A DNA stretch of 64,000 bases from Paenibacillus_Z sp042653205 (GCF_042653205.1 NZ_JBHSHY010000019.1:1-64000), one strand, 5' to 3'. Numbered from the stretch's first letter, positions 1 to 9,137 are shown. A program made the numbers and translations. Notes: generated by a model not told the origin, from the sequence alone.

Positions 1-368
1 AGCCCCATAAATTTCTTCATCTACAACTTCATTCCAATGGTCTGTTACCTGCGAAGAAGAACACTCGGTCAAAATCTAAGAAACCGAGAGTATTTAAGAG
101 AAAAGTGATTCTCCATAGAGGGAGGATAGTTGAAGCGATTAGTCGAAAACAGCAGTGAATGGCTAGGAAAAACGGGCTTGTTTGGCGAGTATTTAAAAAG
201 TTAGAGAAGTTTATAAAGGTACTTCATTTGATCGCATTGGATTAAACCCCTCAGTACGATGCGGTTTCCAAACGGGATACGATAGCTCAATAGACACGAA
301 GAAACGGCAGCTGGCTGCCGTTTCCCCAACTAGCAGGTTATCCTATGACCATCCTAGGAGTTGATCGT
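1..368. other. Non-coding, AT-richer left edge
   Basis: This stretch is clearly richer in A and T than the rest of the window and holds no convincing reading frame on either strand. It ends in a perfect hairpin at 301-324. It could be a decayed mobile or foreign segment, but I recognise no transposase motif, so nothing firmer can be said. Confidence 0.4.
301..324. repeat. Perfect 10-bp hairpin
   Basis: Arms GAAACGGCAG and CTGCCGTTTC flank the loop CTGG. No T-tract follows on the plus strand and only a short T-rich stretch follows on the minus strand. It may be a weak terminator for whatever lies to the left. Confidence 0.4.
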
Positions 369-731
369 ATGCGTGCTTCGATGAGGCTGACCCGGCATTT
401 GAACGACCGTTCGTTCCGCCATAGCATCACCTTCACGTCATTCCGCTTCAAAGGATCGATGACTTCGCAATCGTTCCGCGTCGACGGCCAATCCAACCGC
501 GTGCAGGTGATCACCGTCCAGACCCGGGCGGAGGGCGCCGAGGCGGCACCGCGGATCGGGTACTTGCTCGTGAATGCCCGCACGGACCGGCCGGTAACGG
601 ACCGCCACGTGGTCGCCGGCGTCCGAATGGCGCATTTCGCCTTTGTCGTGCCTGCCGGCACGTACAAGCTGAAAATCGTGAATGAGGGCGAGGATCGAGC
701 GGACGTTCGGGGCGTTCTTTTATATAAGTAG
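369..731 (+). CDS. Hypothetical protein, 120 aa
   Basis: The ATG at 369 is chosen because AGGAG at 356-360 lies 8 nt upstream; an in-frame ATG at 345 lacks such a site. The product is basic at the N-terminus and rich in beta-forming stretches, ending in a hydrophilic segment (KLKIVNEGED). There is no signal peptide, membrane segment or motif I recognise. It stands alone and is followed immediately by a strong hairpin shared with the convergent MMPL gene. Codon use matches the GC-rich genome, which argues it is a real gene. Function unknown. Confidence 0.55.
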   Translation: MRASMRLTRHLNDRSFRHSITFTSFRFKGSMTSQSFRVDGQSNRVQVITVQTRAEGAEAAPRIGYLLVNARTDRPVTDRHVVAGVRMAHFAFVVPAGTYKLKIVNEGEDRADVRGVLLYK

Positions 732-733
732 CA

Positions 734-764
734 AACGGGAGGGAGCGGCCCCTCCCGTTGGTTT
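734..764. terminator. Bidirectional terminator between convergent genes
   Basis: Arms AACGGGAGG (734-742) and CCTCCCGTT (751-759) form a 9-bp stem followed by GGTTTT. It sits between the stop of the 120-aa gene and the stop of the MMPL gene, which are 39 nt apart. Confidence 0.7.
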
Positions 765-770
765 TAGACG

Positions 771-3662
771 TTATACATCGCCGACTTCCTTCAATTTCGG
801 CGCTTTGTCCTTCTTACGGGACAAGCCTGACATGAAGTTGGATGCGCCGAACAAGTTCGCGAGCGCCGGCACGACGAGCCCCATGAACACGAACGCGTAC
901 AGGATCAGCCCGACGACGATGCCCGCCCCGATCTGCAGCAGCGTGTTCACGCCCGACATCATGAGCGCGGCGAACGTGCCGCCCATGATAATCGCGGCGG
1001 AGACGATGACGCCGCCGGTCGTGGACATCGCCTTCGCCATCGCGTCCCGGATGCCGCCCGGCCGGTATTCCTCCTTGAACCGCGCCATCAGGAAGATGCT
1101 GTAGTCGACCCCGAGCGCCACGAGGATGAGGAAGATGAAGAACGACGCGCTCCAGGACAGCCCTTCCTTGCCGAGCAGGCGGACGAAGATGAATTCCACG
1201 ATGCCCATCGTGACCAGGTAGTTGAAGCCGAGCGACAGCAGCAGATACAGCGGCGCCACGATCGAGCGGAGCATGAGCATCAGCACGATGAAGATGCCGA
1301 TCAGGACGAACGCGCCCGTCCGCATGAAGTCGCTCTTCGAGATCGCCTTCAGCTCCGTGATTTGCGCCGAGGTGCCGGAGATGTACAACTTCGCGTCCTT
1401 CAGGGCGGTGCCGCTGAAGCTGTGCGCCAGCGCGTCGCGGACCTGGCCGACGGTATCCTGCGCTTCCGGCGAGTACGGATTGACGGCCAGCACGACGTCG
1501 AACTTCGCGGTCTTGCCGTCCTTGGAAATGTAGTAGTCCAGCGCCTGCCGCAGCTCCGGACTGTCGAGCGCCGACTGCGGCAGGTTCCAGCCCGGGATCT
1601 GGCTGTCGCCGATCGCCTGCTGCGCCGCCTTGACCTGCGTCAGTCCGGCCGAGACGTCGCCGAGCCCCTTCGCGCCCGATTGCAGCCCGCCGGTCAACTC
1701 CTTCAGACCGCCGCTCAGCTTCGCGGCGCCTTCGGCGGCTTCCGTCTGGCCGGCCGCGAGCTGGCCGAGGCCGCTGGCCGCTTGGGAGACGCCGGGGGTC
1801 AGCTGCGCGAAGCTGGACGACAACCGGTTCGCGCCGTCCTTCAGCTCGTTCAAGCCGCCGGATACCCCCTGCTGCTTGCCGAGCAGCCGCTGCATGGCGG
1901 CATCGTCCTTCAGCTCGGGATGGGCCTTTAGCAGCGCGCTCAGATCGGCGCTCATGGACGCCGAGACGGCGGCGCTCCGCGCAAGCCCGTCTTCGAGCCG
2001 CTTCGCGCCCTGGGACGCCTGCTGCAGGCCGCCGCGAATTTGATTCAGGCCGCGCTGCGCGTCCTTCGTCTTTGCGGCCATCGTCCGCAGGCCGCTCGTC
2101 AGCTTGTCGACGTCGCCCCGGCCGCCGGAGACGGACGCTTCGGCCTCCTTCAATCCGCCCGCGACCTGATCCACGCCGTCCTTGAGCTGCTGGATCGCCT
2201 CCGACGTCTTGGTCAATTGGCCGGAGACCGTCAGATCGGCGAGCTGCGCGCCGAGCGGCCGGACGGCGCTGCGCACTTCCTTGACGCCGCTCAGCTTCGC
2301 GACGTTCGCGCTGGCCGTCTCCATCGCCGCGAGCGCGGCGGGATCGCGCATGGAGTCCGGCGACGCGATCGCGATCGACAGCGGGAACACCTCGCCGGAG
2401 CCAAACGTGCGCTCCACCTGGCGGAAGCCTTGCACGGAGCCGAGCTTCGGATCGATTTCCGCCAAGTCGTCGAAGGAGCGCTTGTTCTGGAACAGCAGCG
2501 TCACCGGCGCGAGCACGATCACGGTCACGAGGATGATCGCGACCGGCCGGCGCGCGGAGAACGCCGCCATGCCCGCCCACAGCTTGGATTCGCCGTGGCC
2601 TTGGCCCGCGGCGATCCGGGTCGGCCAGAACGCCGCCTTGCCGAAGATCATCAGCAGCGCCGGCGTCAAGGTGAGGCCGGCGATCAGCGTGACGGCGACC
2701 CCGATGGCGACGCCGGCGGCGGACTGGTACAGGCCGAACTGGGCGAAGCCGATCAGGAAGAACGCGACGAACACGGTGCTCGCGGAGAAGGCCACCGTCT
2801 TGCCGACGGTCCGGATCGTGCGCACGAGCGCCTCGACCTTGTCGCCGTCGCGGCTCAGCTCTTCTCGGAATCGCTGGATGAGCAGGATGCAGTAATCCGT
2901 GCCCGCTCCGAACATGACCGCGATCAGGAACGACTGCGTGAACGAGGAGACCGGCATGCCCCAGTGTGTCGCCGCGGCGACGAGCCCGGTCGTGATGACG
3001 AGCGAGAGGCCGATCGTGATGAGCGGGACGAACGGCGCGACCGGCGAACGGAAGACGATCAGCAGGATGACAAGGACGAGCGCCACGGTCAGCAGCTCCG
3101 TCTTCTTCAGGCCGTTCTCGGAGCTCTGCTGGAAGTCCTTGCCGATCGGCGCGCTGCCCGTCAGCTCGACCTTGCTGCCGGCCGGGGCATCCTTGATCCG
3201 GCCGTCGAGCTCGCCCACGGCGTCCTGCGTCAGCGCGTCGTTGTCCGCGCCCGAGAAGCCGACGATGAGCATCTCGGTCGTGCCGTCCTTGCTGCGGAAT
3301 TTGGACGCCAATTCGGGCGTCTCGTACGCCGACTGGACGGACTGGAAACCGTCCTTGCCGCTCAAGCCCTCGAGCTCGGCCGCTTTGGCCTTGAGCCAGG
3401 CCCGGTCTTGATCGGTCAGGCCGCCGTCCCTGGAATAGACCAGAATGGCGCTCGATTTGGTCGTCGCCTCGGGATTGATCTCTTCGAGCAGGCGCTTGGC
3501 GACGACGGATTCGGAATCGGCCGGCACGAATTTCTGCTCGGTCTGACGCACGATGTCGGCCAAATTGGGCAAAAACAGCACCGACGCGACGGTAATCGCA
3601 AGCCATCCGAACAAGACCGCCCACCTGGCGCGGGCGATGCCGCGGATGAACTTTTCTGTCAT
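771..3662 (-). CDS. MMPL/RND-family membrane transporter
   Basis: A 963-aa protein of the MMPL branch of the RND superfamily (like Bacillus YdfJ and mycobacterial MmpL), which exports lipids, drugs or other hydrophobic compounds using proton motive force. One membrane helix lies near the N-terminus, then an extracellular domain, a bundle of five helices around residues 185-360 with the segment GAGTDYCILLIQRFREE, a long extracellular loop at about 390-700, and a second five-helix bundle with GVDYSIFLMARFKEEY. The loop is rich in Gly/Ala/Gln heptads (repeated GGL..LA.G), resembling YhgE/Pip-type coiled-coil loops. A good AAGGAGG site precedes the ATG. It is divergent from a TetR regulator that probably controls it. 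Substrate unknown. Confidence 0.93.
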   Translation of the reverse strand: MTEKFIRGIARARWAVLFGWLAITVASVLFLPNLADIVRQTEQKFVPADSESVVAKRLLEEINPEATTKSSAILVYSRDGGLTDQDRAWLKAKAAELEGLSGKDGFQSVQSAYETPELASKFRSKDGTTEMLIVGFSGADNDALTQDAVGELDGRIKDAPAGSKVELTGSAPIGKDFQQSSENGLKKTELLTVALVLVILLIVFRSPVAPFVPLITIGLSLVITTGLVAAATHWGMPVSSFTQSFLIAVMFGAGTDYCILLIQRFREELSRDGDKVEALVRTIRTVGKTVAFSASTVFVAFFLIGFAQFGLYQSAAGVAIGVAVTLIAGLTLTPALLMIFGKAAFWPTRIAAGQGHGESKLWAGMAAFSARRPVAIILVTVIVLAPVTLLFQNKRSFDDLAEIDPKLGSVQGFRQVERTFGSGEVFPLSIAIASPDSMRDPAALAAMETASANVAKLSGVKEVRSAVRPLGAQLADLTVSGQLTKTSEAIQQLKDGVDQVAGGLKEAEASVSGGRGDVDKLTSGLRTMAAKTKDAQRGLNQIRGGLQQASQGAKRLEDGLARSAAVSASMSADLSALLKAHPELKDDAAMQRLLGKQQGVSGGLNELKDGANRLSSSFAQLTPGVSQAASGLGQLAAGQTEAAEGAAKLSGGLKELTGGLQSGAKGLGDVSAGLTQVKAAQQAIGDSQIPGWNLPQSALDSPELRQALDYYISKDGKTAKFDVVLAVNPYSPEAQDTVGQVRDALAHSFSGTALKDAKLYISGTSAQITELKAISKSDFMRTGAFVLIGIFIVLMLMLRSIVAPLYLLLSLGFNYLVTMGIVEFIFVRLLGKEGLSWSASFFIFLILVALGVDYSIFLMARFKEEYRPGGIRDAMAKAMSTTGGVIVSAAIIMGGTFAALMMSGVNTLLQIGAGIVVGLILYAFVFMGLVVPALANLFGASNFMSGLSRKKDKAPKLKEVGDV

Positions 3663-3700
3663 CGGGAATACCTCCTTAAGCTGGGCTTTCTCTATGCATA

Positions 3701-3730
3701 GTTATAGCGCATGGAAAATCGTAAAGTCAA
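3701..3730 (-). promoter_or_regulatory. Promoter of the MMPL gene
   Basis: On the minus strand, TTGACT (3730-3725) and TATAAC (3706-3701) are separated by 18 nt. This places transcription start about 30 nt upstream of the MMPL start codon. Read by eye only. Confidence 0.5.
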
Positions 3731-3736
3731 TAATCA

Positions 3737-3751
3737 TATACCAACGGTCAT
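3737..3751 (-). promoter_or_regulatory. Candidate TetR operator, exporter side
   Basis: Minus strand reads ATGACCGTTGGTATA, an imperfect version of the perfect palindrome at 3849-3863. It lies 6 nt upstream of the -35 of the MMPL promoter. The shared half-site ATGACCG and similar placement suggest one regulator binds both. Confidence 0.45.
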
Positions 3752-3848
3752 AATTTCTCCATATCCCTTGGAATCCAGTATTGAATTGGAGGAGAGCTTA
3801 GGATACGCAGCAGCGGAGATCCGTGGTGGCAGCTAGTCTTGATAGAAA

Positions 3849-3863
3849 ATGACCGCGGGTCAT
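3849..3863 (+). promoter_or_regulatory. Candidate TetR operator, regulator side
   Basis: ATGACC-GCG-GGTCAT is a perfect 15-bp palindrome, 7 nt upstream of the -35 of the tetR promoter. Its half-site recurs on the other side of the divergent intergenic region. Confidence 0.5.
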
Positions 3864-3870
3864 ATATGGT

Positions 3871-3898
3871 TTACGCCCTAGAGCGGCTGTGCTACAAT
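3871..3898 (+). promoter_or_regulatory. Promoter of the tetR gene
   Basis: TTACGC (3871-3876), 16-nt spacer, TACAAT (3893-3898). The good -10 and the position 39 nt before the chosen ATG support it; the -35 is weak. Confidence 0.4.
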
Positions 3899-3936
3899 GG
3901 GGGGGGACACAACGTCTGACGATGGAGGACGCCGAC

Positions 3937-4518
3937 ATGAACCGCGAGCAGAAGAAAGAACTGACCCGGGCCCGCATCAAGGAAGCCGCGCTGGCTTTGT
4001 TTTCCGAGCAGGGCTACGAGACGACGACGGTCGAAGCCATTACCAAGCAGGCGGGCGTTGCCAAAGGAACCTTTTTCAACTATTTTTCGTCCAAGGACGA
4101 TCTTCTATGCGATTTGCAAGGTTTTTTTGCCATGAATGAGGTCGTGAAGCTGAAGGGCACGCCGGGGCCTCTCGTACCGCGGCTGCAGCTGCTCGTCTTC
4201 GAGCTCGTCAAGCGCTTCGAGATGAACAAGCCGCTGACGCGCGCCTTGTTCCAGGGCATGCTGGCCACCAACGCCGCGCTCGACCTGCACAACCGGCTGC
4301 TCGCCGATCTGTCGGAAGCGCTGCTGCCGCTCGTGCTGCAGGCGCAGGAGAACGGCGAGATCCGCAAGGACATGCCGCCGGAGATGCTGGCGCAGCAAGC
4401 GTTCCAGACGTATTTCGGCACGCTGATCGTCTGGGCGATGGAGGCTGGGGACGAGCCCCTCGCCACCCGGATGACGATGACCTTCGAATTGTTCTTCAAA
4501 GGCATCGCCCCGCAGTAA
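3937..4518 (+). CDS. TetR/AcrR-family transcriptional regulator
   Basis: A 193-aa one-component repressor. The N-terminal helix-turn-helix is plain: ARIKEAALALFSEQGYETTT, then VEAITKQAGVAKGTFFNYF and SSKDDLL. The C-terminal half is the helical ligand-binding and dimer domain typical of the family. The ATG at 3937 is preferred over an upstream start because GGAGG lies 8 nt before it. It is divergent from the MMPL transporter, the classic arrangement of an exporter with its repressor, and two related palindromes occupy the shared intergenic region. Ligand unknown. Confidence 0.9.
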   Translation: MNREQKKELTRARIKEAALALFSEQGYETTTVEAITKQAGVAKGTFFNYFSSKDDLLCDLQGFFAMNEVVKLKGTPGPLVPRLQLLVFELVKRFEMNKPLTRALFQGMLATNAALDLHNRLLADLSEALLPLVLQAQENGEIRKDMPPEMLAQQAFQTYFGTLIVWAMEAGDEPLATRMTMTFELFFKGIAPQ

Positions 4519-4592
4519 CGGGACCGGCCGCCCCCTCCGCTCCTGGATGACGCGCTATCGCGGCGCCGCCGCCCGCTTGCTAAGACGGCAAT

Positions 4593-4651
4593 GCCAAAAA
4601 AACAGCTCCGGTCTCTTCCCGATGTCGGGAAAGAGCCGGAGCTGTTTTGGC
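4593..4651. terminator. Long terminator hairpin after tetR
   Basis: A long, nearly perfect inverted repeat: AACAGCTCCGG on the left pairs with CCGGAGCTGTT on the right, and the inner arms TCTTCCCGA and TCGGGAAAGA continue the stem around a TG loop. T-rich flanks on both strands suggest it works in both directions, serving tetR and the convergent 100-aa gene. Confidence 0.75.
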
Positions 4652-4714
4652 GTGCGCGGGAAGCGCGATCAACGGGTGCCGCGCGCGACTGCGTGCGGAT
4701 GGAGCGGCCCAAGC

Positions 4715-5017
4715 TCAAAAGCCGGCCAGCTCGCCGTCGCCGCGGATCGCCGCTGCGCTATGCGGCACGTTCGGGTGAAAGTAGCCGCTCCCCCGGAACG
4801 GCCGTCCGCCCGCGGTAATGCCGCTGACGGCGACGCCGATGTCGTCGCTCTCGCTGAACATGCGCAGCAGCGTATGCTGCGTCATGCCGTCGATCTCGAC
4901 GTACCACAGCTTGCGGCCGGCATCCGCCACGACGACGAGCTGCGCCGCCGAGAACGCCAGCTTCGTCGCCGCGCCGCCGTGCGCGATGGATAATTCCGCT
5001 ACGTGATAGGTGTCCAA
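4715..5017 (-). CDS. Hypothetical protein, 100 aa
   Basis: A TTG start at 5017 is chosen because AGGAGG lies 10 nt upstream; the longer frame upstream has no ribosome site. The product carries beta-rich segments (KLAFSAAQLVVVADAGRK, YVEIDGMTQHTLLR) and a conserved-looking C-terminal half with GRPFRGSGYFHP. There is no signal peptide or membrane helix. It is flanked by the tetR terminator and by a divergent lipoprotein gene. I do not recognise a family; the size suggests a single small domain. Confidence 0.5.
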   Translation of the reverse strand: MDTYHVAELSIAHGGAATKLAFSAAQLVVVADAGRKLWYVEIDGMTQHTLLRMFSESDDIGVAVSGITAGGRPFRGSGYFHPNVPHSAAAIRGDGELAGF

Positions 5018-5223
5018 GACGAGGGCGCCTCCTAATTCGGATTCGCGGGAGCCGGCGCCGCCGCGCATGCGCGCGTGTCCGGCCGGCCGAGCCCGAAAAG
5101 TTATTCCCCCATTGTAAAGGCGCTCTGCCGGCATTGCAACAAATCCGCCGGACGGCGCGTATAAAGTACGATTGGCATTTTACAGATATTGGCTGTCCGA
5201 ACAATATAAAGGGGGAATCGGAA

Positions 5224-6615
5224 TTGGTCAACCATCGGCATGCGCAAGGCGAAAGGAACGGAAAACGAACGGGCCGCAAAAAAGCGGCGCAAGCATCCGT
5301 CGCGGCGCTGCTCGCGCTGGCGCTGGCGCTCGGCGGCTGCAGCTCGAATTCGGATGACGAAGGGGCGAATTCGGGGAACGCCGCGGCGGACAACGCGGAG
5401 ACGAATGCCGGCTCGTCGGCAGATTCGACCGCCAATGCGGGACCGGGTTCGCCGGGCGATTCGGGCAAGAACGGCGCCGCCGGCGATTCGTCCGGCTCGG
5501 ATGAACCGGCCGCGGACGGAGAGCGCGGAGATTCGGCCGTCGAGCCGGAGCGGGGCGGCGGGGGACGCGGGTCCCAGTACGACGCTTCCAAGCCGGGGCA
5601 GCTGACCGCGGGCGAATGGAACGACACGCTCGCCTGGAAATCCTGGCAGCGCCTGCTGGACGGCGCCGAAGCAAGGGAGAGCCAGTCGTACTGGTCGATG
5701 TTCCCCGAGCGGCGCCTGGAGGTCGACGTCACGGCGGGCGGCAAGCCGGTCGCGGATGCGGAGGTGACGCTGACCGGCCGGGACGGGGAGATCGTCTGGG
5801 AGGCGCGCACGAATAACGAAGGCGTTGCCTACGCCTACGCGGGCCTGTACGACGACCAGGACCAGCAGGCGGAATTCGGGGTGACCGTCGAAGCGGGGCA
5901 GCAGCGGAAGCGCTTCGAGAACGTGCCGATCCCGCGCGGGCAAGCGCTCAAGGTCGAGCTCGGGGAGGCGGTTCAGCCGCCGAAGGCGCTCGACCTGCTG
6001 CTCTTGGTCGATACGACGGGCTCGATGGAGGACGAATTGAATTACTTGAAGACGGAGCTGAAGGACGTCGTACGGCGCGTCGACCGGGACAACGGGCAGC
6101 AGCTGGACATCCGGGTCAGCGCGAACTTCTACCGCGATCGCGGGGACGAGTACGTGGTCAAGCCGTACCCGTTCACAGACGATATCGACGAGACGGTCGC
6201 ACGGCTGTCCGAACAGGACGCCGCCGGCGGCGGCGATTTTCCGGAAGCGGTGGACGAAGCGCTGGCGAATGCCATCGGCAAGCATGAGTGGAGCGAGCGC
6301 GCGCGGGCGAGGCTGCTGTTCCTCGTCATGGATGCGCCGCCCCATCGCGACCGCAAGATCGTGAAGCGGCTGCAGGAGCTGACCGAAGACGCCGCGGCGG
6401 CAGGGATCCGGATCGTTCCGGTCGCCTCCAGCGGGGTGGACGCCCATACGGAATACCTCATGCGGTTCATGGCGTCGGCCACGGGCGGCACGTATTTATT
6501 TTTGACGGATCACAGCGGCATCGGCAACGATCATCTGGAGCCTGCGGTCGGCGAATACGAGGTGAAGGCGCTGAACGACCTGCTCGTGGAAGTCATCAAT
6601 CGTTTCGCGTCGTAA
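5224..6615 (+). CDS. Lipoprotein with von Willebrand factor A domain
   Basis: A 463-aa secreted lipoprotein. The TTG at 5224 is preferred since AAGGGGG lies 8 nt upstream. The N-terminus is basic, then a hydrophobic stretch ends in a lipobox LALGGC. A low-complexity linker rich in Gly, Ser, Asp and Asn follows (about residues 40-120), then a beta-sandwich-like segment (VDVTAGGKPVADAEVTLTGRD, Ig/carboxypeptidase-regulatory type) and a VWA domain from about residue 250 with MIDAS motif LLVDTTGSM. Similar bacterial proteins bind metal and protein partners at the cell surface. No clear operon partner; the next gene starts 379 nt on. Confidence 0.85.
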   Translation: MVNHRHAQGERNGKRTGRKKAAQASVAALLALALALGGCSSNSDDEGANSGNAAADNAETNAGSSADSTANAGPGSPGDSGKNGAAGDSSGSDEPAADGERGDSAVEPERGGGGRGSQYDASKPGQLTAGEWNDTLAWKSWQRLLDGAEARESQSYWSMFPERRLEVDVTAGGKPVADAEVTLTGRDGEIVWEARTNNEGVAYAYAGLYDDQDQQAEFGVTVEAGQQRKRFENVPIPRGQALKVELGEAVQPPKALDLLLLVDTTGSMEDELNYLKTELKDVVRRVDRDNGQQLDIRVSANFYRDRGDEYVVKPYPFTDDIDETVARLSEQDAAGGGDFPEAVDEALANAIGKHEWSERARARLLFLVMDAPPHRDRKIVKRLQELTEDAAAAGIRIVPVASSGVDAHTEYLMRFMASATGGTYLFLTDHSGIGNDHLEPAVGEYEVKALNDLLVEVINRFAS

Positions 6616-6994
6616 TCGGCAGGATTTTGTCGAAAAATAGTTGAAACGAGGCGTTCGAAACAAACTGGACAAGTGACGCGGAATGGTACAAACTAGAAGG
6701 GATTAGCTGAATTTCGGTCCTGATTTCCCGTCGACGCCGGTTCTGTCGAATGGGGGCCGGACCTCGATCTAATAGACCGCTCGCCTCGCTCGGGCGATGC
6801 GGCAAGAGCAGACGCCGCCGGACATCCGGCGGCGCCTCCCGGTTTTCCGCCGGCCTGCGGCCGTTCGACGCGGCAGAGGCCTGCGGACCGCGGCTGGACA
6901 ACCGCGCTTCGCCGCTCAAGCGCCCGGACACCGGACGGCGTCCGGGTGCTTGCGCGGCACAATCATCTACGGCTGCATGTCGAAGGAGGACATC
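6616..6994 (+). other. Leader region before the GGDEF-EAL gene, with hairpins
   Basis: This 379-nt GC-rich stretch holds a perfect 10-bp hairpin at 6813-6834 (CGCCGCCGGA/TCCGGCGGCG) and a second GC-rich inverted repeat around 6930-6955. A weak promoter candidate is TGGACA 6666-6671 with TACAAA 6687-6692 (15-nt spacer). I looked for a cyclic-di-GMP riboswitch core and did not find one. Confidence 0.35.
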
Positions 6995-9109
6995 ATGTCA
7001 CTTACCCGGGCGGAAAAAATCACGATGGGGACCGCGTTCTCCGCCATACTCAGCTTTGTCCTCTTGCGCGCGCTGCACGGCGGGGCGCATGAACCGCTGC
7101 CGCCGCGCGTATACCTCTTTCTCCATTCCGGCATGGAATTGTTCGGGTTCGCCGTCTGCTTCGCCATACTCGTGTTCGGCTGGCTGTTTTTCGTCGATTC
7201 GCTTACGAAACATCGGCTCTTCACGGCCGCCCTGTTCGGGGCCGTGGGCGCGCTCAATCTGCTCCACGCGCTGACCTCCCCGGGCATGCCGTTCTTCCGG
7301 GCGGCCGGCGGCTTGACGCTCTCGCAGCTCTTCGCGATGTCCGCGCAGCTGGCCGGAGCCGTCGGACTGTGCCTCATCTTCCGGCATCGCGACTCGCTCG
7401 TGCCGGCCTCTCGCCGGCTTCCGGCTTTCGCGGCTTCCGCGACGCTCGCGTGCTTGGCCTCGGGCAGCTATTTCCTGTTTGACGAACAAGCGGCGCTGTT
7501 CGGTGGACGTTCGGCGATGCTGCTTCGCATCGCCGCGCAGAGCCTCATCGCGTTCGGTTATCTCGGCGCGATCGTCCTCGTGCTGTACCGCCGCCGGACA
7601 GAGCGGCCGCAGGCGGCGCTCGCGATCGTTCAGTCGCTCGTGTTCTTCCTCCTCTCGGATTTGCAATTCATGCTAAGCTTCGGCCAGTCCGGCAGCGACA
7701 TGCTGATCGGCCACGCGTACAAGCTGGCGGGCTGCTATTTCCTGATGAAAGGCGTCTATTACGTCACGGTCGAGGAGCCGTACCAGGCATGCGAGCGGAC
7801 GGAATCCCGCGCTCGCTTCCTCGCGTACCACGACGAGCTGACCGGCCTGTCCAACCGCCGGCTGCTGATGGAGCAGCTTCAGGAGGAGCTGCAGCGCGCA
7901 CGGCTGACGAACGGACGGGTCGCCGTGTTCCTGCTCGACATCGACCGATTCAAGACGATCAACGACGCGCTCGGCCATTCCGCCGGCGACCGGATGCTGC
8001 AGGCCGTGTCGGAGCGGCTGCGCCGCGCGGCGCCGGCGAAGCGCGTCTACCGGATGGGCGGCGACGAATTCGCCCTGCTTCTGCCTTGCGCGGAGTCTGG
8101 CAGCGAGCCGGCCGAGCGGCAGGCGAAATCGATCATGGGCCTGTTCGACGCGCCGTTCGTCCTGGGCGAAGCGGAGTATCACGTCACGATCAGCCTCGGC
8201 ATCAGCTTCTACCCGCAGGACGGCGACAGCGTCGAGGCGCTGCTCAAGAACGCGGACACGGCGCTTTACTCGGCCAAGGCGTATCGCAACGAGTATTGCA
8301 GCTACGCGCCGGAGATGAACCGCCAGGCGCATGACCGCCTTCGCCTGGAAAGCGATCTGCGCCGCGCGATCGAAGAGGAGCAGTTCGCGCTCGCCTACCA
8401 GCCGCTCGTCAATTTGCGCAGCAACCAGGTCGTCGGCGTGGAAGCGCTGGTACGCTGGCAGCATCCCCAGCGGGGACTGCTGCCGCCGGGCGAGTTCATT
8501 CCGCTTACGGAAGAGAACGGGCTCATTCTCCAGCTTGGGGAATGGGTGCTCGGCGCCGCTTGCCGGCAAAACAAAGCTTGGCAGGACGCCGGGCTGCCGC
8601 CGATGATGATGTCGGTCAACCTGTCGATGCGCCAGTTCCGGCAGCATCAGCTGGCCGAGCGGATCAAGGCGATATTGGAGCAGAGCGGCATGCCGCCGCA
8701 GTACTTGGAGCTGGAAATCACGGAGAGCATGACGAGCGACGTGGAATTCGCGGCTGACACGCTGGCTAGCCTGAAGGAGCTCGGCGTGCAGATCAGCATC
8801 GACGATTTCGGTACCGGCTACAGCTCGCTCAGCTCGCTCAAGCGGTTCCCGGTCGACAAGCTCAAGATCGACCGCTGCTTCGTGAACGACTTAACGCAAG
8901 GCGGCAGCGACGCCGCCATCGTGTCGACGATCACGGCCATGGCCAAACATTTAAAGCTGAAGGTCACCGCCGAAGGCGTGGAAAACGATGAACAGGTCAA
9001 GTTCCTCCGGGAGCGCGATTGCGAGGAGGCGCAGGGCTTCTATTACACGCAGCCGATTCCGGCCAATCTGTTCGAGAATTGGTTCCGCCACCGCAGTCAG
9101 ACGGCTTGA
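6995..9109 (+). CDS. Membrane-bound diguanylate cyclase/phosphodiesterase (MASE3-GGDEF-EAL)
   Basis: A 704-aa enzyme that makes or breaks cyclic di-GMP, controlling motility versus biofilm. The ATG at 6995 follows AAGGAGG. Seven or so N-terminal helices (residues 1-255) look like the MASE3 sensor (LNLLHALTSPGMPFF). A GGDEF domain follows with intact GGDEF and DELTGLSNRR, but no RxxD inhibitory site just upstream. The EAL domain is complete: EALVRW, SVNLS, ELEITES, DDFGTGYSSL, KIDR, AEGVEN and EAQGFYYTQP. Both activities are therefore possible; the EAL residues look fully catalytic. The membrane signal sensed is unknown. Confidence 0.93.
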   Translation: MSLTRAEKITMGTAFSAILSFVLLRALHGGAHEPLPPRVYLFLHSGMELFGFAVCFAILVFGWLFFVDSLTKHRLFTAALFGAVGALNLLHALTSPGMPFFRAAGGLTLSQLFAMSAQLAGAVGLCLIFRHRDSLVPASRRLPAFAASATLACLASGSYFLFDEQAALFGGRSAMLLRIAAQSLIAFGYLGAIVLVLYRRRTERPQAALAIVQSLVFFLLSDLQFMLSFGQSGSDMLIGHAYKLAGCYFLMKGVYYVTVEEPYQACERTESRARFLAYHDELTGLSNRRLLMEQLQEELQRARLTNGRVAVFLLDIDRFKTINDALGHSAGDRMLQAVSERLRRAAPAKRVYRMGGDEFALLLPCAESGSEPAERQAKSIMGLFDAPFVLGEAEYHVTISLGISFYPQDGDSVEALLKNADTALYSAKAYRNEYCSYAPEMNRQAHDRLRLESDLRRAIEEEQFALAYQPLVNLRSNQVVGVEALVRWQHPQRGLLPPGEFIPLTEENGLILQLGEWVLGAACRQNKAWQDAGLPPMMMSVNLSMRQFRQHQLAERIKAILEQSGMPPQYLELEITESMTSDVEFAADTLASLKELGVQISIDDFGTGYSSLSSLKRFPVDKLKIDRCFVNDLTQGGSDAAIVSTITAMAKHLKLKVTAEGVENDEQVKFLRERDCEEAQGFYYTQPIPANLFENWFRHRSQTA

Positions 9110-9137
9110 CCGGGCCGGGAGAGGAGGCTGAAGGCCG

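Noticed and set aside
1..368. Transposase remnant at the left edge
   Set aside because: Composition is suggestive but no frame with transposase motifs or terminal repeats could be read.
814..3624. Very long open frames opposite or offset to the MMPL, nrdA, zapA-fusion and pheT genes
   Set aside because: GC-rich codons leave stops rare in other frames; the shadows are Arg/Pro/Ala-rich, lack ribosome sites and known motifs.
6616..6994. Cyclic-di-GMP riboswitch before the GGDEF-EAL gene
   Set aside because: No match to the conserved core of class I or II; only GC-rich hairpins.
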